This document shows, one piece after another, positions 1 through 8,939 of a stretch of DNA of 64,000 bases. The position numbers were made by a program, and so were the translations under genes. The DNA is from Mycobacterium sp. 236(2023). Its GTDB lineage: Bacteria; Actinomycetota; Actinomycetes; Mycobacteriales; Mycobacteriaceae. The DNA is taken from positions 1,135,440 to 1,199,439 of the forward strand of contig NZ_JARSBP010000003.1 of the NCBI RefSeq assembly GCF_029623955.1, read 5' to 3'. The notes under the pieces are model-generated. The model was given only the letters and a program-made list of their open reading frames with translations. It was not told where the DNA came from and made no database searches. Within the stretch, counting starts at the first letter, position 1; each line of letters starts with the position of its first letter.

Positions 1-291
1 GGCGATCGCCTTGGCTTCCTTCTCGCTGAAGCGCCCGTCGACGAGATCGCCACTGATGCCGGAGAAGCCGTCCGCGCCGCCCAGGGGAGCGGCCTGCGCC
101 TGGGCCTGTGCCTGCGCCTGCGGCGGTCCCGAGTAGGGCTGCGCCTGCGGGGACGGCGCGGCGCCGAGCGGCGAGCGCTGCACCTGTCCCTGGTGGGACA
201 CCTGATCGGTCCACTGCGCTCCGTCGTGCCACCGGTAGTCGAAGCGCCCCTCGGGGTCGGGCTGCCAACTGCCTTGTCCAGGTCCTGTCAT
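1..291 (-). CDS. DUF2510 domain protein, N-terminal part (runs off the window)
   Basis: Translating the minus strand from the ATG at 289-291 gives a protein starting MTGPGQGSWQPDPEGRFDYR, with RWHDGAQWTD following. This is the short Trp-rich DUF2510 motif found at the N terminus of many actinobacterial membrane-associated proteins. A strong ribosome binding site (AAAGGAGG, plus-strand CCTCCTTT at 297-304) fixes the start. After the motif comes a low-complexity Gln/Ala/Pro linker (residues about 45-70, QAQAQAQA) and then a segment ending in SEKEAKAIA, where the window cuts the gene. The C-terminal domain that would say what the protein does is missing, so no function is assigned. Confidence 0.85.
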   Translation of the reverse strand, partial: MTGPGQGSWQPDPEGRFDYRWHDGAQWTDQVSHQGQVQRSPLGAAPSPQAQPYSGPPQAQAQAQAQAAPLGGADGFSGISGDLVDGRFSEKEAKAIA

Positions 292-367
292 CGCCGCCTC
301 CTTTAGCGAAATGGTCGGCTTCACCCTATGCGCCGCTGGGCCGTCGGTCAGCTGGCATTCTGGGGAT

Positions 368-571
368 ATGGCCAAGGAAATCGACCGGCAGCGCGCTCAG
401 GGTGCGCTTGCGGTCATCAAGGCGCACCCCGGGATGGTGCTGTTCGCGCTGTCGCCCGTGATCCTGGGGATCGGGCTCGTCTGGTGGTTGGTGGGCCCGG
501 GTTGGGCCATGGTGCTGCTGGTCGCGGCAGTGATCGGGGGCGGCGCGGCGGTGGTTCTCAAGCGCGGCTGA
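368..571 (+). CDS. Small two-helix membrane protein
   Basis: The 67-residue protein begins MAKEIDRQRAQGALAVIKAH and then has two hydrophobic segments (about residues 20-41 and 45-62) separated by a Gly-Pro-Gly turn. It ends in the basic tail KRG. A frame open from 311 offers an upstream ATG, but the residues before 368 are not membrane-protein-like and the MAKE start is typical of short mycobacterial proteins. The gene is divergent from the DUF2510 gene with a 76-bp gap. I recognise no family; the two-helix topology is the only functional clue. Confidence 0.7.
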   Translation: MAKEIDRQRAQGALAVIKAHPGMVLFALSPVILGIGLVWWLVGPGWAMVLLVAAVIGGGAAVVLKRG

Positions 572-612
572 TCCGACGATTCTGCCGGCGGCGAACGTCG
601 CCCTCTCGGTTC

Positions 613-638
613 TGTAACGATGTAATCATGTAAGCATG
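613..638 (+). promoter_or_regulatory. Three tandem 8-bp TGTAANNA repeats, candidate operator
   Basis: Three head-to-tail units, TGTAACGA (613-620), TGTAATCA (621-628) and TGTAAGCA (629-636), are followed by TG. They run straight into the ATG at 636-638 of the next gene. Contiguous short direct repeats over a start codon suit a cooperative repressor; the ribbon-helix-helix omega repressor binds contiguous heptads, for example. The downstream gene may itself encode such a DNA-binding fold, which suggests autoregulation. No binding data exist for this site. Confidence 0.5.
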
Positions 639-1205
639 CGACACCATCCCCACAGCCGACGGTCGAGCCGCTCCGGCGGCTGGCAGCAAGCCGACCAGCC
701 CGATGCCACCGACGCCCCCGACTGGTTCGGCGGGCGCCTTCCCGACACCTGGTTCGCCGGTGACCCCGAGGTCATCGTCGACCGCGAAGAGATCACCGTG
801 ATCGGCCGCCTGCCGGATCCCGAGAACCCGGAAAGCGAGGCGCGGGCTTCGGGCCGGGCCGCCCGTTTCCGCGAGCAGACCCGCAACGAGCGCATGCAGA
901 TCGCCGACGAAGCGGAGGCCAAGTACGGCCGCAAAGTGGCCTGGGGAGTCCAGGTCGGCGGAGACGGAGACGCGACCGAGCGAATCCTGTTCACCCACCT
1001 GGCGGTTCCGGTCATGACGCGGTTGCGGCAGCCTGAGCGCCAGGTGCTCGACACCCTCGTCGACGCCGGCGTGGCGCGGTCACGTTCCGATGCGCTGGTC
1101 TGGTCGGTGCGTCTGGTCGGTGAGCATGCCGACGAGTGGCTCGGCAAGCTGCGTGACGCGATGCGCGAGGTCGACGATCTGCGCGCGGAAGGTCCGCAGC
1201 TCTAA
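636..1205 (+). CDS. Conserved hypothetical protein, possible ribbon-helix-helix C-terminal region
   Basis: This is a 189-residue soluble protein with a His/Arg/Ser-rich start, an acidic Asp/Glu/Pro-rich middle (residues 25-75) and a helical C-terminal third. The segment ERQVLDTLVDAGVARSRSDA (about residues 138-157) resembles the ribbon-helix-helix layout of a short strand followed by helix-turn-helix (V-x-A-L-V-x-A-G-x-x-x-S-R-S-D-A-L). Tandem repeats end on its start codon. Its stop overlaps the stop of the convergent oxidoreductase gene by 4 bp. The RHH reading is by eye only. Mycobacteria carry conserved proteins of this kind without an assigned role. Confidence 0.7.
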   Translation: MRHHPHSRRSSRSGGWQQADQPDATDAPDWFGGRLPDTWFAGDPEVIVDREEITVIGRLPDPENPESEARASGRAARFREQTRNERMQIADEAEAKYGRKVAWGVQVGGDGDATERILFTHLAVPVMTRLRQPERQVLDTLVDAGVARSRSDALVWSVRLVGEHADEWLGKLRDAMREVDDLRAEGPQL

Positions 1206-3373
1206 ACCCGCGTCACCCCGACGTACGTCGAGTTCAGCGCCGCCGTCTGCGACAACGGATCGACCGGTCCGCCGTCGACCAGCAGGTTGCGGTTCACACC
1301 GAACGACTCCGGCGCCGCACCGCTGCGCGGATCGAAAACCCTTGAGCCCCATCCGTGGTCGACGACGATGACACCCGGACGGGGCTGCTCGGAAATGGAC
1401 GCGGTCAGTTCGATCGCGCCAATGGGCGAGTGGATCCTGACGCGGTCGCCGTCACCGATTCCCAGCCGTCCCGCGTCGTCGGGATGGATGACGACCTCGC
1501 TGCCCTTGCCGGAAGGATGCAGGCCGGGCAGGTCGTTGAGCCACGAGTTCATCGAATGCCGGTGCCGACGGTTCGCCAGCTGGAATGGATAGTCAACCGG
1601 CGGCGCAGATTTCGGGGCGGCGAGCAATTCGCGGGCGCGGGCGACGAATTCGGGCGGGGCGACGTGCACCTTCTTGTCGGGGGTGCGCAATGCCTGCCGG
1701 AAATGCCCGAACTCGCGCGGGCCCAGCACCCAGCCATGTGGGTGCGCCATCACGTCGCGCCAGGAGATCCTGCGGCCGTTGAACTTTCGGCCCGTCGCGA
1801 CGACGAGCCGGTTGATCCAGTGCGGGGTGAACTCCAGACCCGGCCTGCCGGTCAGCCGCGCCAACCGCCGCGTCGTCGTGATGAAAGCGTTGAGCCCCTT
1901 GGCGCGGAACATCGGCTTGCGCATGGCAAGGCAGAGATCGGTGAAGATCCGCCACTCCTGGCGTGCCTCCGGCGGCGGCTCCACGGCCTTGGTGCCGTAG
2001 TGCAGATAGGGCTCGTCGTGCATGTTGCTGGTGAACGCCAGCAGATCGTCGCGCTCCAGCCAGTGCACCGCGGGCAGCAGCCAGTGCGCGTGCCGGTGAC
2101 TTTCACGTTGGACGAAGTCGATGGCCACCAGCAGATCCAGCTGCGCCAGTGCAGCATCGAGGCGGGCGCCGTCAGGGCCCGAGACCACGGGGTTTCCGCA
2201 ATTGATCACCATCGCCCGGATCTGGCCCACGCCCGGTGTCATGATCTCGTCGGGCAGTTCCGACAACGCGTGCGCGCCGGCGACCATGCGGCGGCCTGAG
2301 AGCCGATTGTGGTGCGGGGTGGCCTTGACCATGCCCGACATCCGGATCGCGTCGACGTAACCCGGCTCGTAGCGGCGACCGCCGGGCCGGTCCATCCGTC
2401 CTGTGATGACGTTCAGCACGTGGCCGAGCCACTCGGCGACGGTTCCCGTCAGATGCATCGAGACGCCGGTGCGGGTGACCACCATGGCGGCCGGGGCGGA
2501 GGCGAAATCCCTTGCCACCTCTTCGATCCGGGACCGATCGAGATCGCAGCGGCCAGCAAGGTCGTCGAGGTCGGCATCGGCGACCAGCCGGCGCAGGTCC
2601 TCGACGCCGTTGGCCAGGTCGCTGCAGTCCTGCTTGTGCTCAAGGCCTTCGTCGAGAATCACCTTCACCATCGCCAGCAGCAGCGCCCAGTCCTGCGCCG
2701 GCCGCACCGCCAGATGCACGTCGGCCTTCGCTGCCGACTCGGTACGCAACGGGTCGACCACGACGATCGTCGCGCCCTGCGCCTGCCGCGCCAGCGCGCG
2801 TCGCCAGCCGCCCGGCACGGTCTCCAGCCAGTTCCAGGCGCTCACAGCGGGATTCGTGCCGACGAGCAGAAAGTAGTCGCAGTTGTCGATATCGGATACC
2901 GGCGCCATCAGTATCGAGCCGTACATGGCCTGGGCGACAACATGCATCGCGTTCTGGTCGATCGACCCGACCGCGTACCGGCTGTGCGTACCGATGGCGT
3001 CCAGCCAGCCGTTCATGAAGATGATGTTCGACGACGAGAAGCCCGCCGGATTCCCGTAGTACAGGCCGACCGCATCGGGGCAGTCGGCGTCGATGATCGC
3101 GTTCATTCGAGCCGCGATGTCGGCGATCGCCTCGTCCCACGTCGCCTCGACATAGGTGTCACCGACCCGCCGCATCGGTGCGACGATGCGGCGCGGGTGC
3201 TCGACGAGCCTGCCCGCGGTGCGCCCTTTGGCACAGAAGTCGTGCCAGCTGTGCGGGTTCTGCTTGTCGGCCGAGATCTTGACGACGCGATTGTCCTCGA
3301 CGGTCACCTCGACACCGCACGACGCCAGGCAGTACCGGCAGAACGTGTGCACCGTGCTGGTCATGCCCGTCAT
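1202..3373 (-). CDS. Molybdopterin-dependent oxidoreductase (BisC/formate dehydrogenase alpha type)
   Basis: The 723-residue protein belongs to the DMSO-reductase superfamily, which oxidises or reduces small substrates at a bis-molybdopterin guanine dinucleotide centre. A [4Fe-4S] motif with Cys at residues 12, 15, 19 and 47 (CRYCLASC...FCAKG) opens the protein. The molybdopterin domain follows, and a C-terminal dinucleotide-binding domain contains NSWLNDLPGLHP and DGDRVRIHSPIGAIEL. There is no Tat signal, so it is probably cytoplasmic. No selenocysteine-type TGA or electron-transfer partner gene is adjacent, so the substrate cannot be named. An alternative start lies three codons in (MTSTVHTF). 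It is convergent with the preceding gene. Confidence 0.9.
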   Translation of the reverse strand: MTGMTSTVHTFCRYCLASCGVEVTVEDNRVVKISADKQNPHSWHDFCAKGRTAGRLVEHPRRIVAPMRRVGDTYVEATWDEAIADIAARMNAIIDADCPDAVGLYYGNPAGFSSSNIIFMNGWLDAIGTHSRYAVGSIDQNAMHVVAQAMYGSILMAPVSDIDNCDYFLLVGTNPAVSAWNWLETVPGGWRRALARQAQGATIVVVDPLRTESAAKADVHLAVRPAQDWALLLAMVKVILDEGLEHKQDCSDLANGVEDLRRLVADADLDDLAGRCDLDRSRIEEVARDFASAPAAMVVTRTGVSMHLTGTVAEWLGHVLNVITGRMDRPGGRRYEPGYVDAIRMSGMVKATPHHNRLSGRRMVAGAHALSELPDEIMTPGVGQIRAMVINCGNPVVSGPDGARLDAALAQLDLLVAIDFVQRESHRHAHWLLPAVHWLERDDLLAFTSNMHDEPYLHYGTKAVEPPPEARQEWRIFTDLCLAMRKPMFRAKGLNAFITTTRRLARLTGRPGLEFTPHWINRLVVATGRKFNGRRISWRDVMAHPHGWVLGPREFGHFRQALRTPDKKVHVAPPEFVARARELLAAPKSAPPVDYPFQLANRRHRHSMNSWLNDLPGLHPSGKGSEVVIHPDDAGRLGIGDGDRVRIHSPIGAIELTASISEQPRPGVIVVDHGWGSRVFDPRSGAAPESFGVNRNLLVDGGPVDPLSQTAALNSTYVGVTRV

Positions 3374-3424
3374 GGTGCCCTGCCGTCCGCGCGCTCGTCT
3401 CCCGAATGCAATTGAGCAGGGTGG

Positions 3425-5341
3425 TTACCGGTTGACCATCGTCCAGTACTCACCGTGCCGGGCCATCAGCTCGCCGTGGGTGCCCCGCTCGACGATCTTG
3501 CCGCCCTCCATCACGAGGATCGTGTCGGCATCGCGGATCGTCGAAAGCCGGTGCGCGATGATAAAACTCGTCCGATCACGGCGCAGAGTGCGCATCGCGT
3601 GCTGGATGAGCACCTCGGTCCTGGTGTCCACCGAGCTGGTGGCCTCGTCCAGGATGAGCAGTTGAGGACGGGCCAGCACGGCGCGCGCGATCGTGATGAG
3701 CTGCTTCTCGCCGGCACTGATGTTGCTGCCACCGTCGTTGATTCGGGTGTCGTAGCCATCGGGCAGCGTCTGCACGAAGCGGTCCACGTAGGCGGCGGTG
3801 GCCGCCTCGATGACCTCGTCGTGGGTGGCGTCGGGCCGCCCGTAGGCGATGTTCTCGTAGACCGTTCCCGCGAACAGCCAGGTGTCCTGGAGCACCATGC
3901 CGACCCGCGATCGCAGCGAGCTGCGGCTCACCGACGAGATGTCGACCCCGTCGACCAGGATCCGCCCCGAATCGACGTCGTAGAACCGCATCAGCAGGTT
4001 CACCAGCGTCGTCTTGCCGGCCCCGGTGGGGCCGACGATGGCAACCGTGGTGCCGGGTTCGGCGATCAGGGAGAGCTCCTCGATCACCGGTGTGCCCGGG
4101 GTGTAGCTGAACCAGACCCGGTCGAACTCCACCCGGCCCCGTCGCCGGTCGCCACCCACGGGCGGTGCCGCCTGGAGGTCGGCGGCGGCGTCGGGCGGTT
4201 CCTCCTCGGCGTCGAGCAGGTCGAAGACGCGCTCGGCGCTGGCGATCCCGGATTGCATCGTGTTGTACATGCCCGCGATCTGGGTGAGGGGCTGGTTGAA
4301 CTGGCGGACGTACTGGATGAACGCCTGGATGCCGCCGAGGGTGATCTGCCCGGTCGCGACCTGGACGCCGCCCAGGACGGCGACCGCCACATAGCTGAGA
4401 TTGCCGATGAAAATCGTTGCGGGGGAGACGAGTCCCGACAGGAACTGCGCCCCGAAGCTGGCGTGGAAGACGTCGTTGTTGAGCTCTCTGAACTCGTCTT
4501 CGGCGCGGGCGCGGTGACCGAACGTCTTGACGACGGTGAATCCGCTGTAGGTCTCTTCGATGTGCGCGTTGAGCCTGCCGGTGTTCGTCCACTGCGCGAC
4601 GAACAGGTTGCGGGACCGCTTCGCGATCGAGCGCGTCACCCACAGCGACAGCGGAACGGTCACGACCGTGAGCAACGTCAGCAGCGGCGAGATCGTCAGC
4701 ATCATCACCAGCACCGCCACCACGGTCAGGATCGACGTGAGCAGCTGCGTGACCGCCATCGACAGCGACTGCTGCAGGTTGTCGACGTCGTTGGTGACGC
4801 GGCTGAGCACCTCGCCGCGTTGCCGGGAATCGAAGTACCGCAGCGGCAGCCGGTGGACCTTGTCCTCGACGTCGGCGCGCAGCGACACCATCGTGCGCTG
4901 GACAACGACGTTGAGCAGCCGCGCCTGAAGCCAGACCATCAGCGCCGCAACCAGATAAAGCCCGAGTGCCAGCGCCAGCGTGCGAGCGACGGCGCCGAAG
5001 TCGACACCCTGTCCCGGCACGACGTTCATGCCCGACAGCAGGTCGGCGAACGTGGTGTCCCCTCGGGACCGGGCCGCCTCGACAGCCTGTTCCTTCGTCA
5101 GCCCGGCGGGCAGCTGCCGACCGATCACGCCGTTGAACAGCAGATCGGTCGCGTGGCCGAGGATCCGCGGACCCACGACACCGATCGCGATGCCGCCCAC
5201 TCCGAGTAGCATCACCGCGATCGTCATTCCCCGTTGCGGTGTCAGGCGTTTGAGTAGCCGGATCGCCGAGCCTTTGAAGTCGCGGGACCGAACCTGCGGC
5301 GGTTCGGCCATCCGCATTCCGCGTCCCAGTGGTCCGGTCAT
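3425..5341 (-). CDS. ABC exporter half-transporter, Rv1272c type (canonical ATPase site)
   Basis: About 638 residues: an ABC exporter transmembrane domain with six helices (roughly residues 35-350), then an ATP-binding domain. The Walker A is GPTGAGKTT, the signature is ISAGEKQ and the Walker B is [12 protein letters not shown] with the catalytic Glu present. The start chosen is the ATG whose first bases overlap the stop of the upstream half-transporter (ATGA, 5338-5341). A longer reading frame to 5395 would overlap that gene by about 58 bp. The pair matches M. tuberculosis Rv1272c-Rv1273c in order and length. Rv1272c has been linked to long-chain fatty acid import when expressed in E. coli, but substrate direction here is unknown. 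Confidence 0.93.
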   Translation of the reverse strand: MTGPLGRGMRMAEPPQVRSRDFKGSAIRLLKRLTPQRGMTIAVMLLGVGGIAIGVVGPRILGHATDLLFNGVIGRQLPAGLTKEQAVEAARSRGDTTFADLLSGMNVVPGQGVDFGAVARTLALALGLYLVAALMVWLQARLLNVVVQRTMVSLRADVEDKVHRLPLRYFDSRQRGEVLSRVTNDVDNLQQSLSMAVTQLLTSILTVVAVLVMMLTISPLLTLLTVVTVPLSLWVTRSIAKRSRNLFVAQWTNTGRLNAHIEETYSGFTVVKTFGHRARAEDEFRELNNDVFHASFGAQFLSGLVSPATIFIGNLSYVAVAVLGGVQVATGQITLGGIQAFIQYVRQFNQPLTQIAGMYNTMQSGIASAERVFDLLDAEEEPPDAAADLQAAPPVGGDRRRGRVEFDRVWFSYTPGTPVIEELSLIAEPGTTVAIVGPTGAGKTTLVNLLMRFYDVDSGRILVDGVDISSVSRSSLRSRVGMVLQDTWLFAGTVYENIAYGRPDATHDEVIEAATAAYVDRFVQTLPDGYDTRINDGGSNISAGEKQLITIARAVLARPQLLILDEATSSVDTRTEVLIQHAMRTLRRDRTSFIIAHRLSTIRDADTILVMEGGKIVERGTHGELMARHGEYWTMVNR

Positions 5342-7071
5342 CGTTCGCCGGCCGTCACCGATTGCGAGTCCGCGAACTCGCGGTACGTGTCGCACGCTCG
5401 CAAAAGCTCGTCGTGGGTCCCCGAGCCGACGACGCGGCCGTCGTCGACGACGACGATCAGGTCGGCGGCGGACACCGTCGAGATCCGTTGCGAGACAATC
5501 ACCACGGTCGCCTCACCGGAGGCTTCGCGTAGGCGCTCGCGCACCCGGGCGTCGGTGTGGACGTCGAGCGCGGAGAACGCGTCGTCGAACAGGTAGATCA
5601 CCGGCCGCCGGATTGCGGCGCGGGCGATCGCCAGGCGCTGACGCTGGCCGCCGGAGAGGTTCATGCCACCTTGGGCCACCCGCATCGCGAGGCCTTCGGG
5701 GTGGCCCGAGACGAAGTCGTCGGCGCACGCGACCCGCAGCGCCTCCCACATCTCATCCTCGGTCGCGTCGGCTTTCCCGTACCGCAGGTTCTCCTCGACG
5801 GTGCCGGCGAACAGATACCCGCGCTGCGGAACGAGTCCGACGGCCCCCCACAGCCTCTCGATGTCGAGATCGCGCACGTCGACGCCATCCACGCTCACCG
5901 AGCCGCCCGTCACGTCGTAGAGGCGGCAGATCAGCGACACCAGGGTCGACTTACCCGATCCGGTCGAGCCCACGATCGCCGTCGTCGACCCGGGTTGCGC
6001 GGTGAACGAAACATCCTGCAGCACCGGCCGGTCCGCGCCGGCATAGCGAAACGTTGCACTGTCGAAGCGGATTTCACCGGCGACGGTGTCCGGTGACGTC
6101 GCCGTCGGTGACGTCGTGATCGCCGGTTCGGTGGTGAGGACCTCGGTGATCCGTTCGGCGCACACCGTCGCGCGGGGGATGATCACCAGGATGAACGTCG
6201 CCATCAGCACCGCGACCAGGATCTGCATGAAGTAGGACAGGAACGCGATCAGCGACCCGACCTGCATCTGCCCGGCGTCGATCCGCATCCCGCCGAACCA
6301 GATCAACGCCACGCTCGACACGTTGATCACCAGTGTCGTCACAGGAAGCATCAGCGCCTGCCACCGGCCTGCTTCCAGTGCGCTGCCCGCCAAAGCCGTG
6401 TTCGCCTCGGCGAAACGGTTGCGCTCGAACGGTTCCCGTGCGAACGCCCGCACCACCCGCAGCCCGGTGAGCTGCTCCCGCATGACGCGGTTGATGCCGT
6501 CGATCTGGCCCTGCACGCGCCGGAAGATCGGTAGCAGACGCGTGACGATCCAATAGTTGGTCAGCGCCAGCACCGGCACGCTGACCACCAGCAACCAGGA
6601 CAGTCCCGCGTCCTCGTGAATGGCCATGAAGATGCCGCCCACACACATGATCGGGGCGGTGATGAGCATCGTGGCAGTGAGCTGGACCAGAAGCTGGATC
6701 TGCTGCACATCGTTGGTGGTGCGGGTCAGCAGCGACGGCGCGCCGAACTTTGCTGTCTCCTCTGCGGAAAAGCCGGTGACATGGTGAAAGAGCGCCGAGC
6801 GCATGTCGCGGCCGACGCTCATGCTGGCCCGCGATCCGAAATACACGGCGCCGATGGCGCACACCACCTGCAGCGCGGTCACGCCGAGCATCACCCCGCC
6901 GAGTTCGACGATGCGCCGCAGATCGCCCTGTGCGACACCGTCGTCGATGATCGCGGCGTTGACCGTCGGCAGGTACAGCGTCGCCAGCGTGCTCACCACC
7001 TGAAGTGCCGCGACGATCGCCAGCAGTGAGCGGTACGGCCGCGTGTACCGCCGGAGCAGGCCCCAGAGCAT
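5338..7071 (-). CDS. ABC exporter half-transporter, Rv1273c type (degenerate ATPase site)
   Basis: A 577-residue half-transporter starting [20 protein letters not shown], with six transmembrane helices and an ATPase domain (Walker [10 protein letters not shown], signature LSGGQRQR). Its Walker B reads [11 protein letters not shown]: the Glu that polarises the attacking water is replaced by Asp. This is the hallmark of the degenerate site in heterodimeric exporters such as TM287/288. Its partner downstream keeps the Glu, so the two almost certainly form one asymmetric heterodimer. The frame is open to 7122, but the chosen ATG matches the family N terminus. Confidence 0.93.
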   Translation of the reverse strand: MLWGLLRRYTRPYRSLLAIVAALQVVSTLATLYLPTVNAAIIDDGVAQGDLRRIVELGGVMLGVTALQVVCAIGAVYFGSRASMSVGRDMRSALFHHVTGFSAEETAKFGAPSLLTRTTNDVQQIQLLVQLTATMLITAPIMCVGGIFMAIHEDAGLSWLLVVSVPVLALTNYWIVTRLLPIFRRVQGQIDGINRVMREQLTGLRVVRAFAREPFERNRFAEANTALAGSALEAGRWQALMLPVTTLVINVSSVALIWFGGMRIDAGQMQVGSLIAFLSYFMQILVAVLMATFILVIIPRATVCAERITEVLTTEPAITTSPTATSPDTVAGEIRFDSATFRYAGADRPVLQDVSFTAQPGSTTAIVGSTGSGKSTLVSLICRLYDVTGGSVSVDGVDVRDLDIERLWGAVGLVPQRGYLFAGTVEENLRYGKADATEDEMWEALRVACADDFVSGHPEGLAMRVAQGGMNLSGGQRQRLAIARAAIRRPVIYLFDDAFSALDVHTDARVRERLREASGEATVVIVSQRISTVSAADLIVVVDDGRVVGSGTHDELLRACDTYREFADSQSVTAGER

Positions 7072-7198
7072 CCCGCTACTGTCGCATACCCGGCAGACGG
7101 CGCGGCTGATTGGCTGGCGCACCTGAGAATTGCATAAATGGGCTGGTCAATCGGCATGTCGGTGGTTGACGGTGTGGGCTGCCGCTACAGTGCATGGC

Positions 7199-7771
7199 GT
7201 GACCCAGAGCTACCGCAGACATCGTCGGCCGGTGAAGGCGCTGGCCGTTGCTGCGGCGGCCCTGCTTCCGGTGCTGGCGGCGTGTTCCGACTCCGAACCG
7301 CAAGGCCCGGCTGTGCCGTCATCCGAGGCGCCGGAGCAGAACATTTCGCACGGCCCGTTCTTCCCCGAGTGCGGCGGTATCAGCGACGAGACGATCTCGC
7401 AGCTGACCGAGCAGCCCGGGTTGGTCAACACCGCGAAGACGTCCGTCGGGTGCCAGTGGCTGTCCGGCGGATCCATCCTCGGCCCGCATTTCTCGTTCTC
7501 GTGGTTCCGAGGAAGCCCGATCGGGCGCGAACGCAAGACCATGGAGTTGTCGCGCACCAGCGTCGAGGACGTCAACATCGAGGGCCACGACGGGTTCATC
7601 GGCATCAACGAGGACCCGGATCCCAAGATCGGCGTCAACCTGTGCGAGGTCGGTATCGGGTTCGGTGACGACTTCATCGAATGGTCCATCAGCTTCTCGC
7701 AGCCGCCGTACCCGGACGCGTGTGAAGTGGCCAAGGAACTCACCCGCCAGTCGATTGTGAACTCCAAATGA
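7199..7771 (+). CDS. lprB: DUF3558 lipoprotein LprB
   Basis: A 190-residue lipoprotein from a GTG start (VTQSYRRHRRPVKAL). A basic n-region and hydrophobic stretch lead to the lipobox LAAC with Cys29, where lipid would be attached. The mature part has paired Cys residues (PECGG, GCQWLSGG, NLCEVG, DACEVA) and the fold of DUF3558 lipoproteins. Position and length match Rv1274 (lprB), divergent from the exporter and followed at once by lprC through an ATGA overlap. The biochemical role is unknown. It should sit on the outer face of the plasma membrane. Confidence 0.9.
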   Translation: MTQSYRRHRRPVKALAVAAAALLPVLAACSDSEPQGPAVPSSEAPEQNISHGPFFPECGGISDETISQLTEQPGLVNTAKTSVGCQWLSGGSILGPHFSFSWFRGSPIGRERKTMELSRTSVEDVNIEGHDGFIGINEDPDPKIGVNLCEVGIGFGDDFIEWSISFSQPPYPDACEVAKELTRQSIVNSK

Positions 7772-8313
7772 CCTCTCGCGTACTCAAGGGCGCGATCGCC
7801 GCGATGGCGGGCCTGGTCGTGCTGACCGGCTGCACGCAAACCGTCGAAGGCACCGCGGCCAAGTCGGGCTCCGGGGACGTACCCCGCAACGACAACTCCG
7901 AGCGCAAGTACCCGAACCTGCTGAAGGAGTGCGAAGTTCTCACCGAGGACATCCTCGCCGAGACGGTCGGTGCGGATCCGCTCGACATCCAGAGCACCTT
8001 CGTCGGCGCGATCTGCCGCTGGCAGGCCGCCAACCCGGCGGGCCTGGTGGACATCACCCGGTTCTGGTTCGAGACGGGCAGCCTCGACAACGAGCGCAAG
8101 GTCGCCGATGAGCTGCAGTATCAGGTCGAGAATCGATCGGTGGCGGGTATCGAGTCGATCGTCATGAAGCCCAACGATCCCAACGGAGCGTGCGGGGTGG
8201 CCAGCGACGCGGCAGGCGTGGTCGGCTGGTGGGTCAACCCGCAGACGCCAGGGATGGACGCCTGCGGAATGGCGATCAAGCTGATGGAGCTGACGCTCGC
8301 TACCCGCGCCTAG
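7768..8313 (+). CDS. lprC: DUF3558 lipoprotein LprC
   Basis: A 181-residue paralogue of the preceding gene. The signal peptide MTSRVLKGAIAAMAGLVVLT ends in a lipobox with Cys22 (TGC). Conserved cysteines follow in LKECEVL, GAICRWQ, GACGVAS and DACGMA, the same four-Cys arrangement as in LprB. The ATG overlaps the lprB stop by 4 bp, so the two are co-translated. The order matches Rv1274-Rv1275. Function is unknown; pairing of two DUF3558 lipoproteins suggests a heteromeric or redundant surface role. Confidence 0.9.
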   Translation: MTSRVLKGAIAAMAGLVVLTGCTQTVEGTAAKSGSGDVPRNDNSERKYPNLLKECEVLTEDILAETVGADPLDIQSTFVGAICRWQAANPAGLVDITRFWFETGSLDNERKVADELQYQVENRSVAGIESIVMKPNDPNGACGVASDAAGVVGWWVNPQTPGMDACGMAIKLMELTLATRA

Positions 8314-8316
8314 CTT

Positions 8317-8835
8317 TCAGCGCGCGGTATGGAAGTCCACGAGTTCGGTGCCCCGTAACGCCCACTGATCCCACGGCGCGGTCGAGCGCAGCACCGCGAT
8401 CGACGACGTCGGGTACTTCCCCGAAATCTGCTGGGCGGCAGCGCCGTTGCTGGATTCTTCGTCGGCGAGACCCAGCGCCAGCGACGACATCACCGGTTCG
8501 TGGCCGACGACGAGCAGGGTGGACACCTCGCCGTCGAACCGCGACTGCACGCCGTTGATCTCTTCGATGACGATGCCGGGCGTCGCGTCGTAGATCCGGT
8601 CGACGAACTGTACCGGCGCGGTGATTCCGGTGCGTTCCAATGTCTGTCGCGTGCGGGTGGCCGTGGAGCACAACACCGCATCCACGGTTGCGATGTTCTC
8701 CCTGATCCAGTCGCCGGCCAGTGTGCCCTCCCTGACACCTCGCGACGCCAGCGGGCGGTCGTGATCGGACACGCCGTCCGGATAGTCGGATTTGGCGTGA
8801 CGCAGCAGCAGCAGTGTGCGGTATCGGTCGCTCAT
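8317..8835 (-). CDS. SixA-like histidine phosphatase (Rv1276c type)
   Basis: A 172-residue member of the phosphoglycerate-mutase-like histidine phosphatase superfamily. The phospho-acceptor motif LLLRHAKS places the nucleophile at His13. A second catalytic His lies in VVGHEPVMS (His112), and arginines at residues 12 and 61-63 (TRTRQT) are the usual phosphate ligands. SixA enzymes remove phosphate from phosphohistidine proteins, but other members act on small molecules. It is convergent with lprC, separated by 3 bp, as at Rv1275-Rv1276c. Confidence 0.9.
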   Translation of the reverse strand: MSDRYRTLLLLRHAKSDYPDGVSDHDRPLASRGVREGTLAGDWIRENIATVDAVLCSTATRTRQTLERTGITAPVQFVDRIYDATPGIVIEEINGVQSRFDGEVSTLLVVGHEPVMSSLALGLADEESSNGAAAQQISGKYPTSSIAVLRSTAPWDQWALRGTELVDFHTAR

Positions 8836-8939
8836 CCCATTAACCGTAGGGCATGCCGGTGCACGTCCACGGACTTGTCGGAGGGCGGACCTACAGTAGC
8901 TGTGCCCTCAAGGAAACCGACTGGGAAGGACGGGTTGAC

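Noticed and set aside
3455..5209. 584-residue open frame on the plus strand across the Rv1272c-type transporter
   Set aside because: It is antisense to an intact ABC transporter; composition is His/Arg/Asp-rich shadow.
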